From Streptomyces collinus (GTDB lineage: Bacteria; Actinomycetota; Actinomycetes; Streptomycetales; Streptomycetaceae), in the NCBI RefSeq assembly GCF_031348265.1, contig NZ_CP133771.1, positions 5,208,001-5,272,000 of the forward strand: 64,000 bases of DNA, read 5' to 3'. Numbering within the stretch: the first letter of the stretch is position 1; every line of letters begins with the position of its first letter. Shown here one piece after another: positions 34,431 through 42,147 of the stretch. A model generated the notes under the pieces. It saw nothing but the letters and a program-made list of their open reading frames with translations, was not told the origin of the DNA and ran no database searches. The position numbers and the translations under genes are program-made.

Positions 34431-35824
34431 CTCGCCCCCTGAGAGGTCTGCGCCCCCTGAGAGGTCTGCGCCCCCTGAGAGGTCTGCGCCCCGTGAGCGG
34501 CCTGCGCCCCTGAAGCGGCCTGCGCCCGCTGAGCCGTCTTCTCCCGGACCGCCGCGCGCAGCGCGTACCGCGCCCGCAGATAGCCGACAGGCCCGTAGAC
34601 CATCCCCCTGCGCTGCAACCGCGACAGCCGCCGCGGCCAGGGATGGGTGCGCACATCGTGGTCGCCCGGCGTGCCGGTGCCGGTGCCGTCCGCCGCGTCC
34701 GTCTCGCGTACCGCCGTCAGCGTGCGGGCGTGGGCGAGGCCGCGGGGGAGTCTCGCGAGGAACGCCGGCAACAGCGCGGGCCGGTTCACGAGCACCGCGG
34801 TGAGGTACGCCGTGAGCCCGGCGCCGTAGCCGTACGCCTGGGTCTCCAGGTCCCGCCAGGTCTCCCGGTGGTGGTGCCAGACCAGGGCGTACGGCGTGTA
34901 GCGCAGCCGGTGGCCCTGGGCGAGGACGCGCACGAACCCGTAGAGGTCGTCGCCGCCCCGGGCGGCCGTCCCGGCGCCGGTGGCCGGGTCGAAACCGCCG
35001 ACGGAGCGCAGCACCGCCGTCCGGAACGCCATGTTCGCGCCCGAGCCGAACCGCCCGGCCGTGAATGGGAACAGCGGCTCGTCGCCCGGCGGACGCGCCG
35101 GGTCGTACGTCCTTGGAGTGAAGCCCTTCGCGAAGCCGCCGTGGCTCTCCAGCAGCACTTGGGCCGGGGTCGTCAGCCGCGCGGGCAGGATCAGCCCGGT
35201 GCAGCAGCCGAGCCCGGCATCGGCGGCGAAGGGCGCGCTCAGCTCGGTCAGCCAGCGCGGGTCGGCGACCACGTCGTCGTCGGTGAAGGCGACCACCTCG
35301 CCGCGCACGGCGTCCAGCCCGGCGTTGTGCGCGCCTGCGAGCCCCGGAACAGGCTCGCAGACGTACCGCACGCGCTCGGCGTACTTCCGCTCGATCAGCT
35401 CCCGCGTCTCGTCCGTGACGGGAGCGTTGTCGACGACGACGATCTCGAACCGCGGATGGTCCTGCGCCAGCAGCGAGTCCAGCGCCCGGGCCAGCTGCCC
35501 GGCGCGCTCCCGGGTGGCGACGACGACACTCGTGAACGGCGGCTCCCCGGGTTCGCCGAAGACGGCCGGCCCGCACTCCGCCCGCGCCCGCTCCACCAGC
35601 ACGGCCCTGGGATCCGCCCCCTCGGGCACCTGCCCGAGCAGCGTGCCCACGGGTCGGCCGCCCCGCCTGACCAGCACGAACACCTCGCCGTGCGTCACGG
35701 GCGGGCTCCCCGGGCCGGGTCTGAGCACCGCCTCGTCACCGTCGAGGTCCAGCTCGGCGACCTGCACCGCCCCGATGTCCAGGAACCGCCGGATCTCCTC
35801 CTGCGCACGCGCCGAACGGGCCAT
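34427..35824 (-). CDS. Family 2 glycosyltransferase
   Basis: This 465-residue protein has an N-terminal domain of about 100 residues and then a GT-A catalytic domain: TSVVVATRERAGQLARALDS starts the nucleotide-binding fold, FTDDDVVAD holds the DXD metal motif, and GANMAFRTAVLRSVGGFD with GGDDLYGFVRVL holds the acceptor and catalytic-base region. The C terminus ends in an Ala/Gln/Ser tandem repeat (GAQTSQ units) encoded by an 18-bp array at 34441-34530. The ATG at 35824 is the only good start. It is coupled to the deacetylase gene downstream. Confidence 0.88.
   Translation of the reverse strand: MARSARAQEEIRRFLDIGAVQVAELDLDGDEAVLRPGPGSPPVTHGEVFVLVRRGGRPVGTLLGQVPEGADPRAVLVERARAECGPAVFGEPGEPPFTSVVVATRERAGQLARALDSLLAQDHPRFEIVVVDNAPVTDETRELIERKYAERVRYVCEPVPGLAGAHNAGLDAVRGEVVAFTDDDVVADPRWLTELSAPFAADAGLGCCTGLILPARLTTPAQVLLESHGGFAKGFTPRTYDPARPPGDEPLFPFTAGRFGSGANMAFRTAVLRSVGGFDPATGAGTAARGGDDLYGFVRVLAQGHRLRYTPYALVWHHHRETWRDLETQAYGYGAGLTAYLTAVLVNRPALLPAFLARLPRGLAHARTLTAVRETDAADGTGTGTPGDHDVRTHPWPRRLSRLQRRGMVYGPVGYLRARYALRAAVREKTAQRAQAASGAQAAHGAQTSQGAQTSQGAQTSQGAR
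34441..34530. repeat. Five 18-bp tandem repeats at the 3' end of the GT2 gene
   Basis: The unit GAGAGGTCTGCGCCCCCT begins at 34441, 34459 and 34477 with near-perfect copies, followed by diverged units at 34495 and 34513. It keeps the reading frame and adds six residues per copy to the GT2 tail. Copy-number variation between strains is likely. Confidence 0.85.
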
Positions 35825-35844
35825 GCGCCCACCCCCCTTGTGTG

Positions 35845-36930
35845 TCAGGTACGGCGCAGCCGAGCCGCGCCCTTCAGCGTCCGCGCGGCCAGCGACGCGA
35901 GCCGCGGCCTGCTGCGGACGAAGCTGTGCGCGCGGCGCGAGGGCTCGCGGCTCAGCCAGTGCAGTGCCGCGCCGGCCCCCGGCCGGGTCACCGCCCCCTC
36001 GTACACGGGCAGTTCGCCCGTCTTCAGCGCGTCCTTGTACTCGGCCGCCCCCCGCCCCAGGTCGAGCAAGCCGATGCCGTCGGCGGCCGCCGCCTCGGCC
36101 ATGCGCAGGTGCAGCACGAGACCGGGCGAGAACTTCGCGAACTCCGGGTCGTAGGCCGGGAACCAGCAGGCCAGCACCGAGGACGAACGCAGTCCGAAGT
36201 GCGCGGCGACGGGCCGCTCACCGGCGTACAGCACCGACAGCGTGCCGCTGCACTCCGGCGCCCGGGTCCGGGCCAGCTGCCCGACGAGCCGGGTGATCCA
36301 CTCCTGGGCGAATCGGTCCCGGCGGCCCGTCCTGCGGTACTGCGCGGACTTCCACTCCATGAGCGTGCGCAGCGCGGCCGGTTCGCGCTCGTCGAAGACG
36401 AACCGCAGCTCGCCGCCCTGCCGGCCGAGCCTGCGCTCCTTGGCCAGGGTGGTCTTCAGGAACTTCGGCGACTGCGAACGCAGTACCGACTCGTACGTCT
36501 CGTAGCCCTTCTCCACGTCGACGACGTAGGTGGCGTGCTCCTCCGCGGCGTACCGGACGAACAGCCGCTGCTCGGCCTCCAGATTGTCGAAGGCGAAGCT
36601 CGACACCGAGCAGGCCCTCAGCAGCCTGCCGGTCTCCAGCTCCAGGCCCGGCCGCAGGATCGCGCCCTGCGCGTCCGAGACACCGAGCCCGATCGCCCGG
36701 CCCTGCCCCAACGGGCCACGCTCGTAGGGCAGGAACCCGGCCGGTTCCGGCCCCTCGTACACCACGGCCACCCGGGCACCCGGCCTGACCTGGCCGACGG
36801 CTTCGGTGAACTCCGGTTCCATGAAGGGGTTGCGCGGTGCCTCGGAGGCCGCGCGCAGCGCACGCCAGCGCTCCCTCTCCCCTTCGCCGAGTTCCCCGGG
36901 CCCGGCCACGCGTATGCGCCCACTGCTCAA
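35845..36930 (-). CDS. FemAB/CelD-like GNAT acyltransferase (Acetyltransf_6 type)
   Basis: This 361-residue protein has two tandem GNAT-like halves as in FemAB and BcsL/CelD proteins. Visible family features are NPFMEPEFTEAV near residue 33, SPKFLKTTLAKERRL in the middle, and LSVLYAGERPVAAHFGLRSS with SPGLVLHLRMAEAAAADGI and LLDLGRGAAEYKDAL in the second half. The longest start is a TTG at 36930; GTG 36909 is an alternative. It sits 20 bases beyond the GT2 start on the same strand. Acylation of a sugar or an amino group of the glycan is inferred. Confidence 0.8.
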   Translation of the reverse strand: MSSGRIRVAGPGELGEGERERWRALRAASEAPRNPFMEPEFTEAVGQVRPGARVAVVYEGPEPAGFLPYERGPLGQGRAIGLGVSDAQGAILRPGLELETGRLLRACSVSSFAFDNLEAEQRLFVRYAAEEHATYVVDVEKGYETYESVLRSQSPKFLKTTLAKERRLGRQGGELRFVFDEREPAALRTLMEWKSAQYRRTGRRDRFAQEWITRLVGQLARTRAPECSGTLSVLYAGERPVAAHFGLRSSSVLACWFPAYDPEFAKFSPGLVLHLRMAEAAAADGIGLLDLGRGAAEYKDALKTGELPVYEGAVTRPGAGAALHWLSREPSRRAHSFVRSRPRLASLAARTLKGAARLRRT

Positions 36931-37101
36931 CCCGACCCCCCGATCAAGTCCCCCCTGGACACTTGGAAGGTACCGCTCGATGCGGCCTCACGGGTAGGTA
37001 GCGGACCATGTTGTTGCCAACCGGTGCAGAGGCCTTCAACCGGGCAATCGGCATCGGTCGTACGATGAAACGAAGGGGCGCGCTGTCCGTATTCTCTGAT
37101 C

Positions 37102-37950
37102 ATGGCCGCAACCATCGCATATTCACTCATCGCCACCGATCTGGACGGGACGCTGCTGCGCGGCGACGACACCCTCTCCGACCGGTCCCTCGCCGCGCTC
37201 GCGCGGGTGGCGGACGCCGGTGCCCAGCACCTCGTGGTGACGGGCAGGCCGGCGCCCAGAGTGCGGCCGCTCCTGGACGACCTCGGCGCCACGGGGCTCG
37301 CGGTGTGCGGGCAGGGCGCGCAGGTGTACGACGCCGGCGCGGACCGGCTGCTGTGGTCCATCACCCTGGACCGGGAACTGGCCGAGACCGCCCTGGGCAA
37401 GATCGAGGCCGAGGTGGGGCAGGTGTACGCGGCGGTCGACCAGGACGGGGTCGACGGGCTCACGCTGATCGAGCCGGGCTATCTGATGCCGCACCCGACC
37501 CTGCCCGCCGTACGGGTCGACCGGCGCGACGAACTGTGGGGCGAGCCCATCAGCAAGGTGCTGCTGCGCCACCCCCATCTCTCCGACGACGAGTTGGCGA
37601 CGACGGCCCGCTCGGTGGTCGGCTCACTGGCGACGGTGACGATGTCGGGGCCCGGCACGGTGGAACTCCAGCCGTGCGGTATCACCAAGGCCACGGGCCT
37701 CGCGCTCGCCGCCGAGCATCTGGGGCTGCGCCCGGCGGACACCATCGCCTTCGGTGACATGCCCAATGACATCCCGATGTTCGACTGGGCCGCTCACGGG
37801 GTGGCGATGGCCAACGCCCACCCCGAACTCAAGTCCGTGGCCGACGAGGTCACCCTGTCGAACGAGGACGACGGCATCGCCGTCGTCCTCGAACGACTGC
37901 TGGGCGGGGCTGCTCAGTACGGGCCGTTGACGTTGTCGATCGAGCCGTAG
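37102..37950 (+). CDS. HAD superfamily (Cof-type) hydrolase
   Basis: This 282-residue phosphatase-like protein shows motif I IATDLDGTLLRGDD, motif II VVTGRP, the motif III lysine in CGITKATGLA, and motif IV FGDMPNDIPMFDWA. A C2-type cap lies between residues 85 and 195. ATG 37102 begins the first strand. Its last 37 bases overlap the convergent LysM gene (37914-37950). It is transcribed away from the glycan locus; a sugar phosphate substrate is only a guess from family. Confidence 0.88.
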   Translation: MAATIAYSLIATDLDGTLLRGDDTLSDRSLAALARVADAGAQHLVVTGRPAPRVRPLLDDLGATGLAVCGQGAQVYDAGADRLLWSITLDRELAETALGKIEAEVGQVYAAVDQDGVDGLTLIEPGYLMPHPTLPAVRVDRRDELWGEPISKVLLRHPHLSDDELATTARSVVGSLATVTMSGPGTVELQPCGITKATGLALAAEHLGLRPADTIAFGDMPNDIPMFDWAAHGVAMANAHPELKSVADEVTLSNEDDGIAVVLERLLGGAAQYGPLTLSIEP

Positions 37951-38693
37951 CGGTCGGCCGCGTAGTTGCAGGCCGCGGTGATGTTGGCGACCGGGTCGTA
38001 CGGGTCCCACGAGGTGCCGTCGACGTGGTAGGCCTGGAAGGTCGGGTCGATGGTCTGGAGCAGGCCCTTGGACGGGGTGCCCTTGGCGGCGTTGGAGTCC
38101 CAGTTGTTGATCGCCAGGGGGTTGCCGGACGACTCGCGCATGACGTTGCGGTAGATGCCGTCGTAGGACCCGGGGATCCCCTTCTGCGCCATGATGTCCA
38201 GCGCCTCCCGGATCCACCCGTCGAGGTTGTCCGCGTAGGTCTTGGCGGACGCCTGGGTGGCCTGGGCGACACCGCCGGCGGGCTTCGCGGCCGGCTTGGC
38301 GGGGGCGGACGACTTGGTCGCCGTCTTCTTCGCGGCGTCCGTCTTGGTGGTCTTCACCGTCAGCTTCAGACCCGGGTGGATCAGCTTCGGGTCGCTGCCG
38401 ACGGCGGCGCGGTTGTCCTTGTAGAGCTGCTTCCAGCCGCCCGAGACGTCGTATTTGTCCGCGATGCGGGCGAGCGAGTCGCCCTTGACCACGGTGTACG
38501 TGAGGGACTTGGCGGGCTGAACCGCCTGCGGCACGGACTGTGCGGCGGCCGGTGCGCTCTGGGGCTCGGCGGCGCTCGCGTGCGTGGCGCCGAGGAGCGG
38601 AAGGGTGAGTGCTGCTCCGCCGGTACCGGCGGCGATGAAGCCTCGGGTCAGCGGGTTGGTTCTGGGGCGACGGTGCTTGCCTCGTCCGGCCAT
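37914..38693 (-). CDS. Secreted LysM-domain lytic transglycosylase-like cell wall hydrolase
   Basis: This 259-residue protein has a twin-arginine-like, Arg-rich signal region ending near ATHASA. A LysM domain follows (YTVVKGDSLARIADKYDV, residues 66-112), then an Ala/Lys-rich linker and a C-terminal SLT domain with the catalytic Glu in RNVMRESSGNPLAINNW and a family GLLQTIDPTFQAYH motif. It is of the Rpf/Swl type that remodels peptidoglycan in Streptomyces spore germination. The 5' leader contains a ydaO-type c-di-AMP riboswitch, as known for such genes. The 3' end overlaps the HAD gene by 37 bases. Confidence 0.92.
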   Translation of the reverse strand: MAGRGKHRRPRTNPLTRGFIAAGTGGAALTLPLLGATHASAAEPQSAPAAAQSVPQAVQPAKSLTYTVVKGDSLARIADKYDVSGGWKQLYKDNRAAVGSDPKLIHPGLKLTVKTTKTDAAKKTATKSSAPAKPAAKPAGGVAQATQASAKTYADNLDGWIREALDIMAQKGIPGSYDGIYRNVMRESSGNPLAINNWDSNAAKGTPSKGLLQTIDPTFQAYHVDGTSWDPYDPVANITAACNYAADRYGSIDNVNGPY

Positions 38694-38701
38694 GGCGATA
38701 T

Positions 38702-38915
38702 TCCTCTCCGGCGCCTGCGAGGTGAGCTGTCGGGTTCGGGCCGGGAGGTGCCCGGCCGCGTACGGCGCTGTGTGCCGTGCGCGGCTTCACCCCGAGCCGT
38801 GCCGCTGTGCGGACCGGCGACTTACCTGGGTCCCCCGCTCCTGCCCTGCGTGAGTGAGTCGGTTCCTGTGGGGAGTCCGGGCGGCGGCAGGATTGGGCGT
38901 CCGCCGGACAGGCCG
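38702..38915 (-). promoter_or_regulatory. ydaO/yuaA-type c-di-AMP riboswitch
   Basis: On the minus strand the leader holds conserved blocks in order: GCCCAATCCTGCCGCC near the 5' side, GGAGCGGGGGACCCAGGTAA, CTCGGGGTGAAGCC, and CCGACAGCTCACCTCG near the 3' side, followed by GCCGGAGAGGAA just before the start codon. Distal CCGGC/GCCGG bases can pair as the closing helix. The class is known upstream of rpf and cell-wall hydrolase genes in actinomycetes, where c-di-AMP lowers expression. Boundaries are approximate. Confidence 0.85.
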
Positions 38916-39376
38916 GGAACGTATGCGAGAGCACATGTCGGGAACAAGCACCTCAGTCACATATCGCGCGGTTGACCTTGGTCGGGGGTGTTTGGGGCGC
39001 TTGATCCTTTGCGGGAGCCAAGGTTCAACTGGCGTTCGGGGGAAGGTGGTACGGGCCGATGCCGAGGCGGGGCGGAAAAGGGGGACAAGTGATTCAACTC
39101 ACTGATCACGAGTTCGCAGGGCAATTTCCACCAAGGGGAATTCACCTACTCATCACGGCAAATCGTGCATAGTTCACTACCCCTGGGTAAGTCGATTTAT
39201 ATCTGTTCTTATAGGTTGATCGAAAACATAACGGTCGTGATCGGATACCACCCGGCCTGTAACCCTGGGTGCTGGCGGTGATCGAAACGTGACCGGATAC
39301 GCTGGCCGGAGTGAGGGCAGCGACCTATCGACAATCCGCGTAATCACCGGCAGACACAGCAGACAGGAGACCCCTC
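38916..39376. other. Promoter-containing intergenic region, locally AT-rich
   Basis: This stretch separates the divergent LysM and polyprenyl synthase genes. Bases 39121-39240 are markedly richer in A/T than the rest of the window (for example GTCGATTTATATCTGTTC), suggesting promoters for both sides. No confident -35/-10 pair was found. No coding region is supported here. Confidence 0.5.
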
Positions 39377-40387
39377 GTGACCGACGTCGGGCCGTTCGGG
39401 CTGAGCGTGCGGGACCAGGCTCTGGAAGCCGACGTCCAGGCCGGACTGGCGGCTGTCGAGGAAGGCTTGCTCGAGGCCACCAAGAGTGAGGTGCCCTTCA
39501 TCACGGAGGCCGCCCAGCACCTGGTGCGGGCCGGGGGCAAGCGGTTCCGCCCGCTGCTGGTGATGCTCTCCGCCCAGTTCGGCGACCGGTACGCACCCGG
39601 GATCGTGCCGTCGGCCGTCGTCGTGGAGCTGACCCACCTCGCCACGCTGTACCACGACGACGTGATGGACGAGGCCGCCGTGCGCCGCGGTGTCGAGAGC
39701 GCGAACACGCGCTGGGGCAACTCCGTCGCGGTCCTCACCGGCGACTTCCTCTTCGCCCGCGCCTCGCACATCCTGGCCGACCTCGGCCCGGAGGCCGTGC
39801 GGGTGCAGGCCGAGGCGTTCGAGCGTCTGGTGACCGGCCAGATCCTGGAGACGGCCGGACCGCAGGACGGCCGGGACCCCGTCGAGCACTACCTCGACGT
39901 GCTGGGCGGCAAGACCGGCTCGCTGGTCGCCGTGTCGTGCCGGTTCGGCGCGATGATGTCCGGCGCCGACGACACGGTCGTGGACGTCCTGACCCAGTAC
40001 GGCGAGCGGCTCGGCGTCGCCTTCCAGCTCGCGGACGACGTCCTGGACATCGCCTCCGACTCCCACGAGTCCGGCAAGACCCCCGGCACCGACCTGCGCG
40101 AGGGCATCCCCACGCTGCCGGTGCTGCGGCTGCGCGAGCGGGCGGCCCGGCTCGGACTCGCCGAGGACATCGCCCTGTGCGAGCTGCTCGACTCCGACCT
40201 CACCGACGACGCCCGGCACGCCGAGGCCCTGCGCCTGCTGCGGGCCCACCCGGCGCTGGAGCAGGCCCGGCAGGACACCGTCCGCTACACCCAGGACGCC
40301 CGTTCGGCGCTCGCGCCCCTCCCGGAGTGCACCGCGAAGGCGGCGCTCCTGGAACTGTGCGACGCGGTGGTGCACCGGGCCGGCTAG
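39377..40387 (+). CDS. Polyprenyl diphosphate synthase
   Basis: This 336-residue trans-isoprenyl diphosphate synthase shows the first Asp-rich motif LYHDDVMDEA, the GGKRFRP substrate motif and the second Asp-rich motif QLADDVLDIASD, with GKTPGTDLREG after it. It is of the long-chain (hepta- to nonaprenyl) type and may make the menaquinone side chain used by the nuo complexes; chain length cannot be read reliably. GTG 39377 has an AGGAGA ribosome-binding site. The TAG stop is directly abutted by a MITE. Confidence 0.92.
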   Translation: MTDVGPFGLSVRDQALEADVQAGLAAVEEGLLEATKSEVPFITEAAQHLVRAGGKRFRPLLVMLSAQFGDRYAPGIVPSAVVVELTHLATLYHDDVMDEAAVRRGVESANTRWGNSVAVLTGDFLFARASHILADLGPEAVRVQAEAFERLVTGQILETAGPQDGRDPVEHYLDVLGGKTGSLVAVSCRFGAMMSGADDTVVDVLTQYGERLGVAFQLADDVLDIASDSHESGKTPGTDLREGIPTLPVLRLRERAARLGLAEDIALCELLDSDLTDDARHAEALRLLRAHPALEQARQDTVRYTQDARSALAPLPECTAKAALLELCDAVVHRAG

Positions 40388-40608
40388 GGGCCTGTCGTTT
40401 GGATCAGGCCGCAGACGCGGGGCCTGGCACGCACATCTGCCGCGTTGTCGTCGGTTGCCGACTCCCCCACGCTCGGCTGCGCTCGCGCGGGAGGGGCCCC
40501 CATCGCGTCGACGCCCTCCTCCGCCTTGCAGCTGCACGCACCAGGCCCCGCTCACGGGCGCTGATCAGCACCGTCGATTTCCTGCGGCCTGATCCAAACG
40601 ACAGGCCC
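40388..40608. mobile_element. MITE-like element with 26-bp perfect terminal inverted repeats
   Basis: GGGCCTGTCGTTTGGATCAG... at 40388-40413 is the exact reverse complement of 40583-40608. The element is 221 bp, encodes no protein and is flanked by TAG at 40385-40387 and 40609-40611, a likely 3-bp target duplication. The left TAG is the stop codon of the polyprenyl synthase gene. Similar ends recur in Streptomyces genomes as non-autonomous insertion remnants (from memory, not searched). Confidence 0.85.
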
Positions 40609-40618
40609 TAGCCCTCCC

Positions 40619-40646
40619 TCCCCGCACGACCCCTACGGGTCGGGGG
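40619..40646 (+). terminator. Hairpin terminator now separated from its gene by the MITE
   Basis: CGACCC (40627-40632) pairs with GGGTCG (40637-40642) around a CTAC loop, with outer CCC/GGG bases. It is probably the original polyprenyl synthase terminator. Confidence 0.6.
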
Positions 40647-40710
40647 AGAAGCCGCCCTTCCGTGTCATACCCCAGCAGTACACGGAGTTGAGCCCGGGGT
40701 CTGACGTATC

Positions 40711-40774
40711 TCCCTGGCCGATTTGGTCAGATGGACACCAGGGAAAGACACCACTCCTCACCTGTTCGGGTGAG
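40711..40774 (+). promoter_or_regulatory. Two inverted repeats upstream of the LolA-like gene
   Basis: TCCCTGG (40711-40717) pairs with CCAGGGA (40738-40744), and CTCACC (40757-40762) pairs with GGTGAG (40769-40774) around TGTTCG. They lie 70-133 bases before the start. They may be an operator or leader hairpins; no promoter hexamers are convincing. Nothing else is seen in 40647-40843. Confidence 0.35.
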
Positions 40775-40843
40775 AATGGCGGCTCAGGGACGAGTGCGTG
40801 GACGACACGGACAGCCGCCGCCGACCACGGAGGTAGGGCACAC

Positions 40844-42106
40844 ATGGCACCGTACGCATCCGACGACAGCACGACCGCCGGAGAGGTCGACGAGCAGCGC
40901 TCCGGGCGGCGCAAGGCCGCGCGGTACATCGTCCCGGTCACCGTGGTGGGGGTGGCCGCCGCGACGATCGGGCTGGTCCCCGCGCTCGCCGACTCCGGGG
41001 ACCCCGACCTCCCGAAGATCACCGCACAGCAACTCATCGAGAAGATCGCCAAGTCGGACGTCCAGCAGCTGTCCGGCACGGTGAGGATCAGCACGGACCT
41101 CGGCCTGCCGAACCTCGGCGGCCTGGAGTCGGGCCTGCTGTCCGGCGCCGCCGGCCAGGGCGAGGGCGGCTCCTCCGCCGACCCGACGGCCAAACTCACC
41201 GAACTGGCCTCCGGCACGCACACCCTGCGCGTCGCCGCCGACGGCCCGGACAAGCAGAAGCTGTCGCTGCTGGAGAACGCCGCCGAATACAGCGTCATCC
41301 ACAACGGCAAGGACGTCTGGGGCTACGACAGCAAGTCCAACGAGGTCTACCACGGCACCTCCTCGAAGAGCCCGGAGCACGGCAAGGACCAGCAGCCGCC
41401 GGCCATGCCGAAGGACTTCGCCGAGGAGGCCCTGAAGGCGGTCGACGACACCACGTCCGTGACCGTGGACGGCACCGCCCAGGTCGCCGGCCGGGACGCC
41501 TACAAGCTGGTCGTCGAGCCGAAGCAGTCCGGTTCGACGGTCGGCGCGATCACCGTCGCCGTGGACGCGCAGACCGGCATGCCGCTGAAGTTCACGCTGA
41601 CCCCGGCGGGCGGCGGCCCGGCCGTCGTCGACGCGGGCTTCACGAAGGTGAGCTTCGCCAAGCCGGCCGCCTCCACCTTCGACTTCACCCCGCCCAAGGG
41701 CGCGAAGGTCACCGAGGAGAAGGACGCGGGCAAGGCACGCGACGAGGCCTCGGGCGAAACCCCGCGCAAGGCCCCCGGCAAGCCCTTCGACCTGGGTGCG
41801 GCGCCCAAGGCCGGGAAGGACTCCGGCAAGGGCGCCGACGGCCTCGACGGGATGAAGACCATCGGCGAGGGCTGGACCGCCATAGCCACCTTCGACACCG
41901 GCGGCGAGGGCGTGCCCTCGGGCAAGGCCGGCGGCGAACTCGGCGGCTTCATGGACTCCCTCGGCGACAAGGTCCACGGCACGTTCGGCTCGGGCACGGT
42001 GTTCTCGACCCGCCTGGTCAACGCCCTCGTCACCGACGACGGCAAGGTCTACGCGGGCCTGGTCACCAAGGACGCGCTCGTGAAGGCGGCCGACGCCGGG
42101 AAGTAG
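40844..42106 (+). CDS. LolA/RseB-like exported protein (DUF2092 type)
   Basis: This 420-residue protein has one N-terminal membrane or signal segment (YIVPVTVVGVAAATIGLVPA, residues 28-47) and then an extracytoplasmic LolA-like beta-sheet domain. Family-like segments are ITAQQLIEKIAKSDVQQLSG, EYSVIHNGKDVWGYDSKSN and GRDAYKLVVEPKQSG. The last 110 residues are Lys/Asp/Gly-rich and carry a second folded segment (EGWTAIATFDTGGEG). It precedes an ABC exporter pair by 41 bases, suggesting a shared role in envelope lipid or drug handling. Confidence 0.82.
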   Translation: MAPYASDDSTTAGEVDEQRSGRRKAARYIVPVTVVGVAAATIGLVPALADSGDPDLPKITAQQLIEKIAKSDVQQLSGTVRISTDLGLPNLGGLESGLLSGAAGQGEGGSSADPTAKLTELASGTHTLRVAADGPDKQKLSLLENAAEYSVIHNGKDVWGYDSKSNEVYHGTSSKSPEHGKDQQPPAMPKDFAEEALKAVDDTTSVTVDGTAQVAGRDAYKLVVEPKQSGSTVGAITVAVDAQTGMPLKFTLTPAGGGPAVVDAGFTKVSFAKPAASTFDFTPPKGAKVTEEKDAGKARDEASGETPRKAPGKPFDLGAAPKAGKDSGKGADGLDGMKTIGEGWTAIATFDTGGEGVPSGKAGGELGGFMDSLGDKVHGTFGSGTVFSTRLVNALVTDDGKVYAGLVTKDALVKAADAGK

Positions 42107-42147
42107 GTCCCGCAGCCGCACGGGACGTCGAGAGAACGAGGAAGCCG

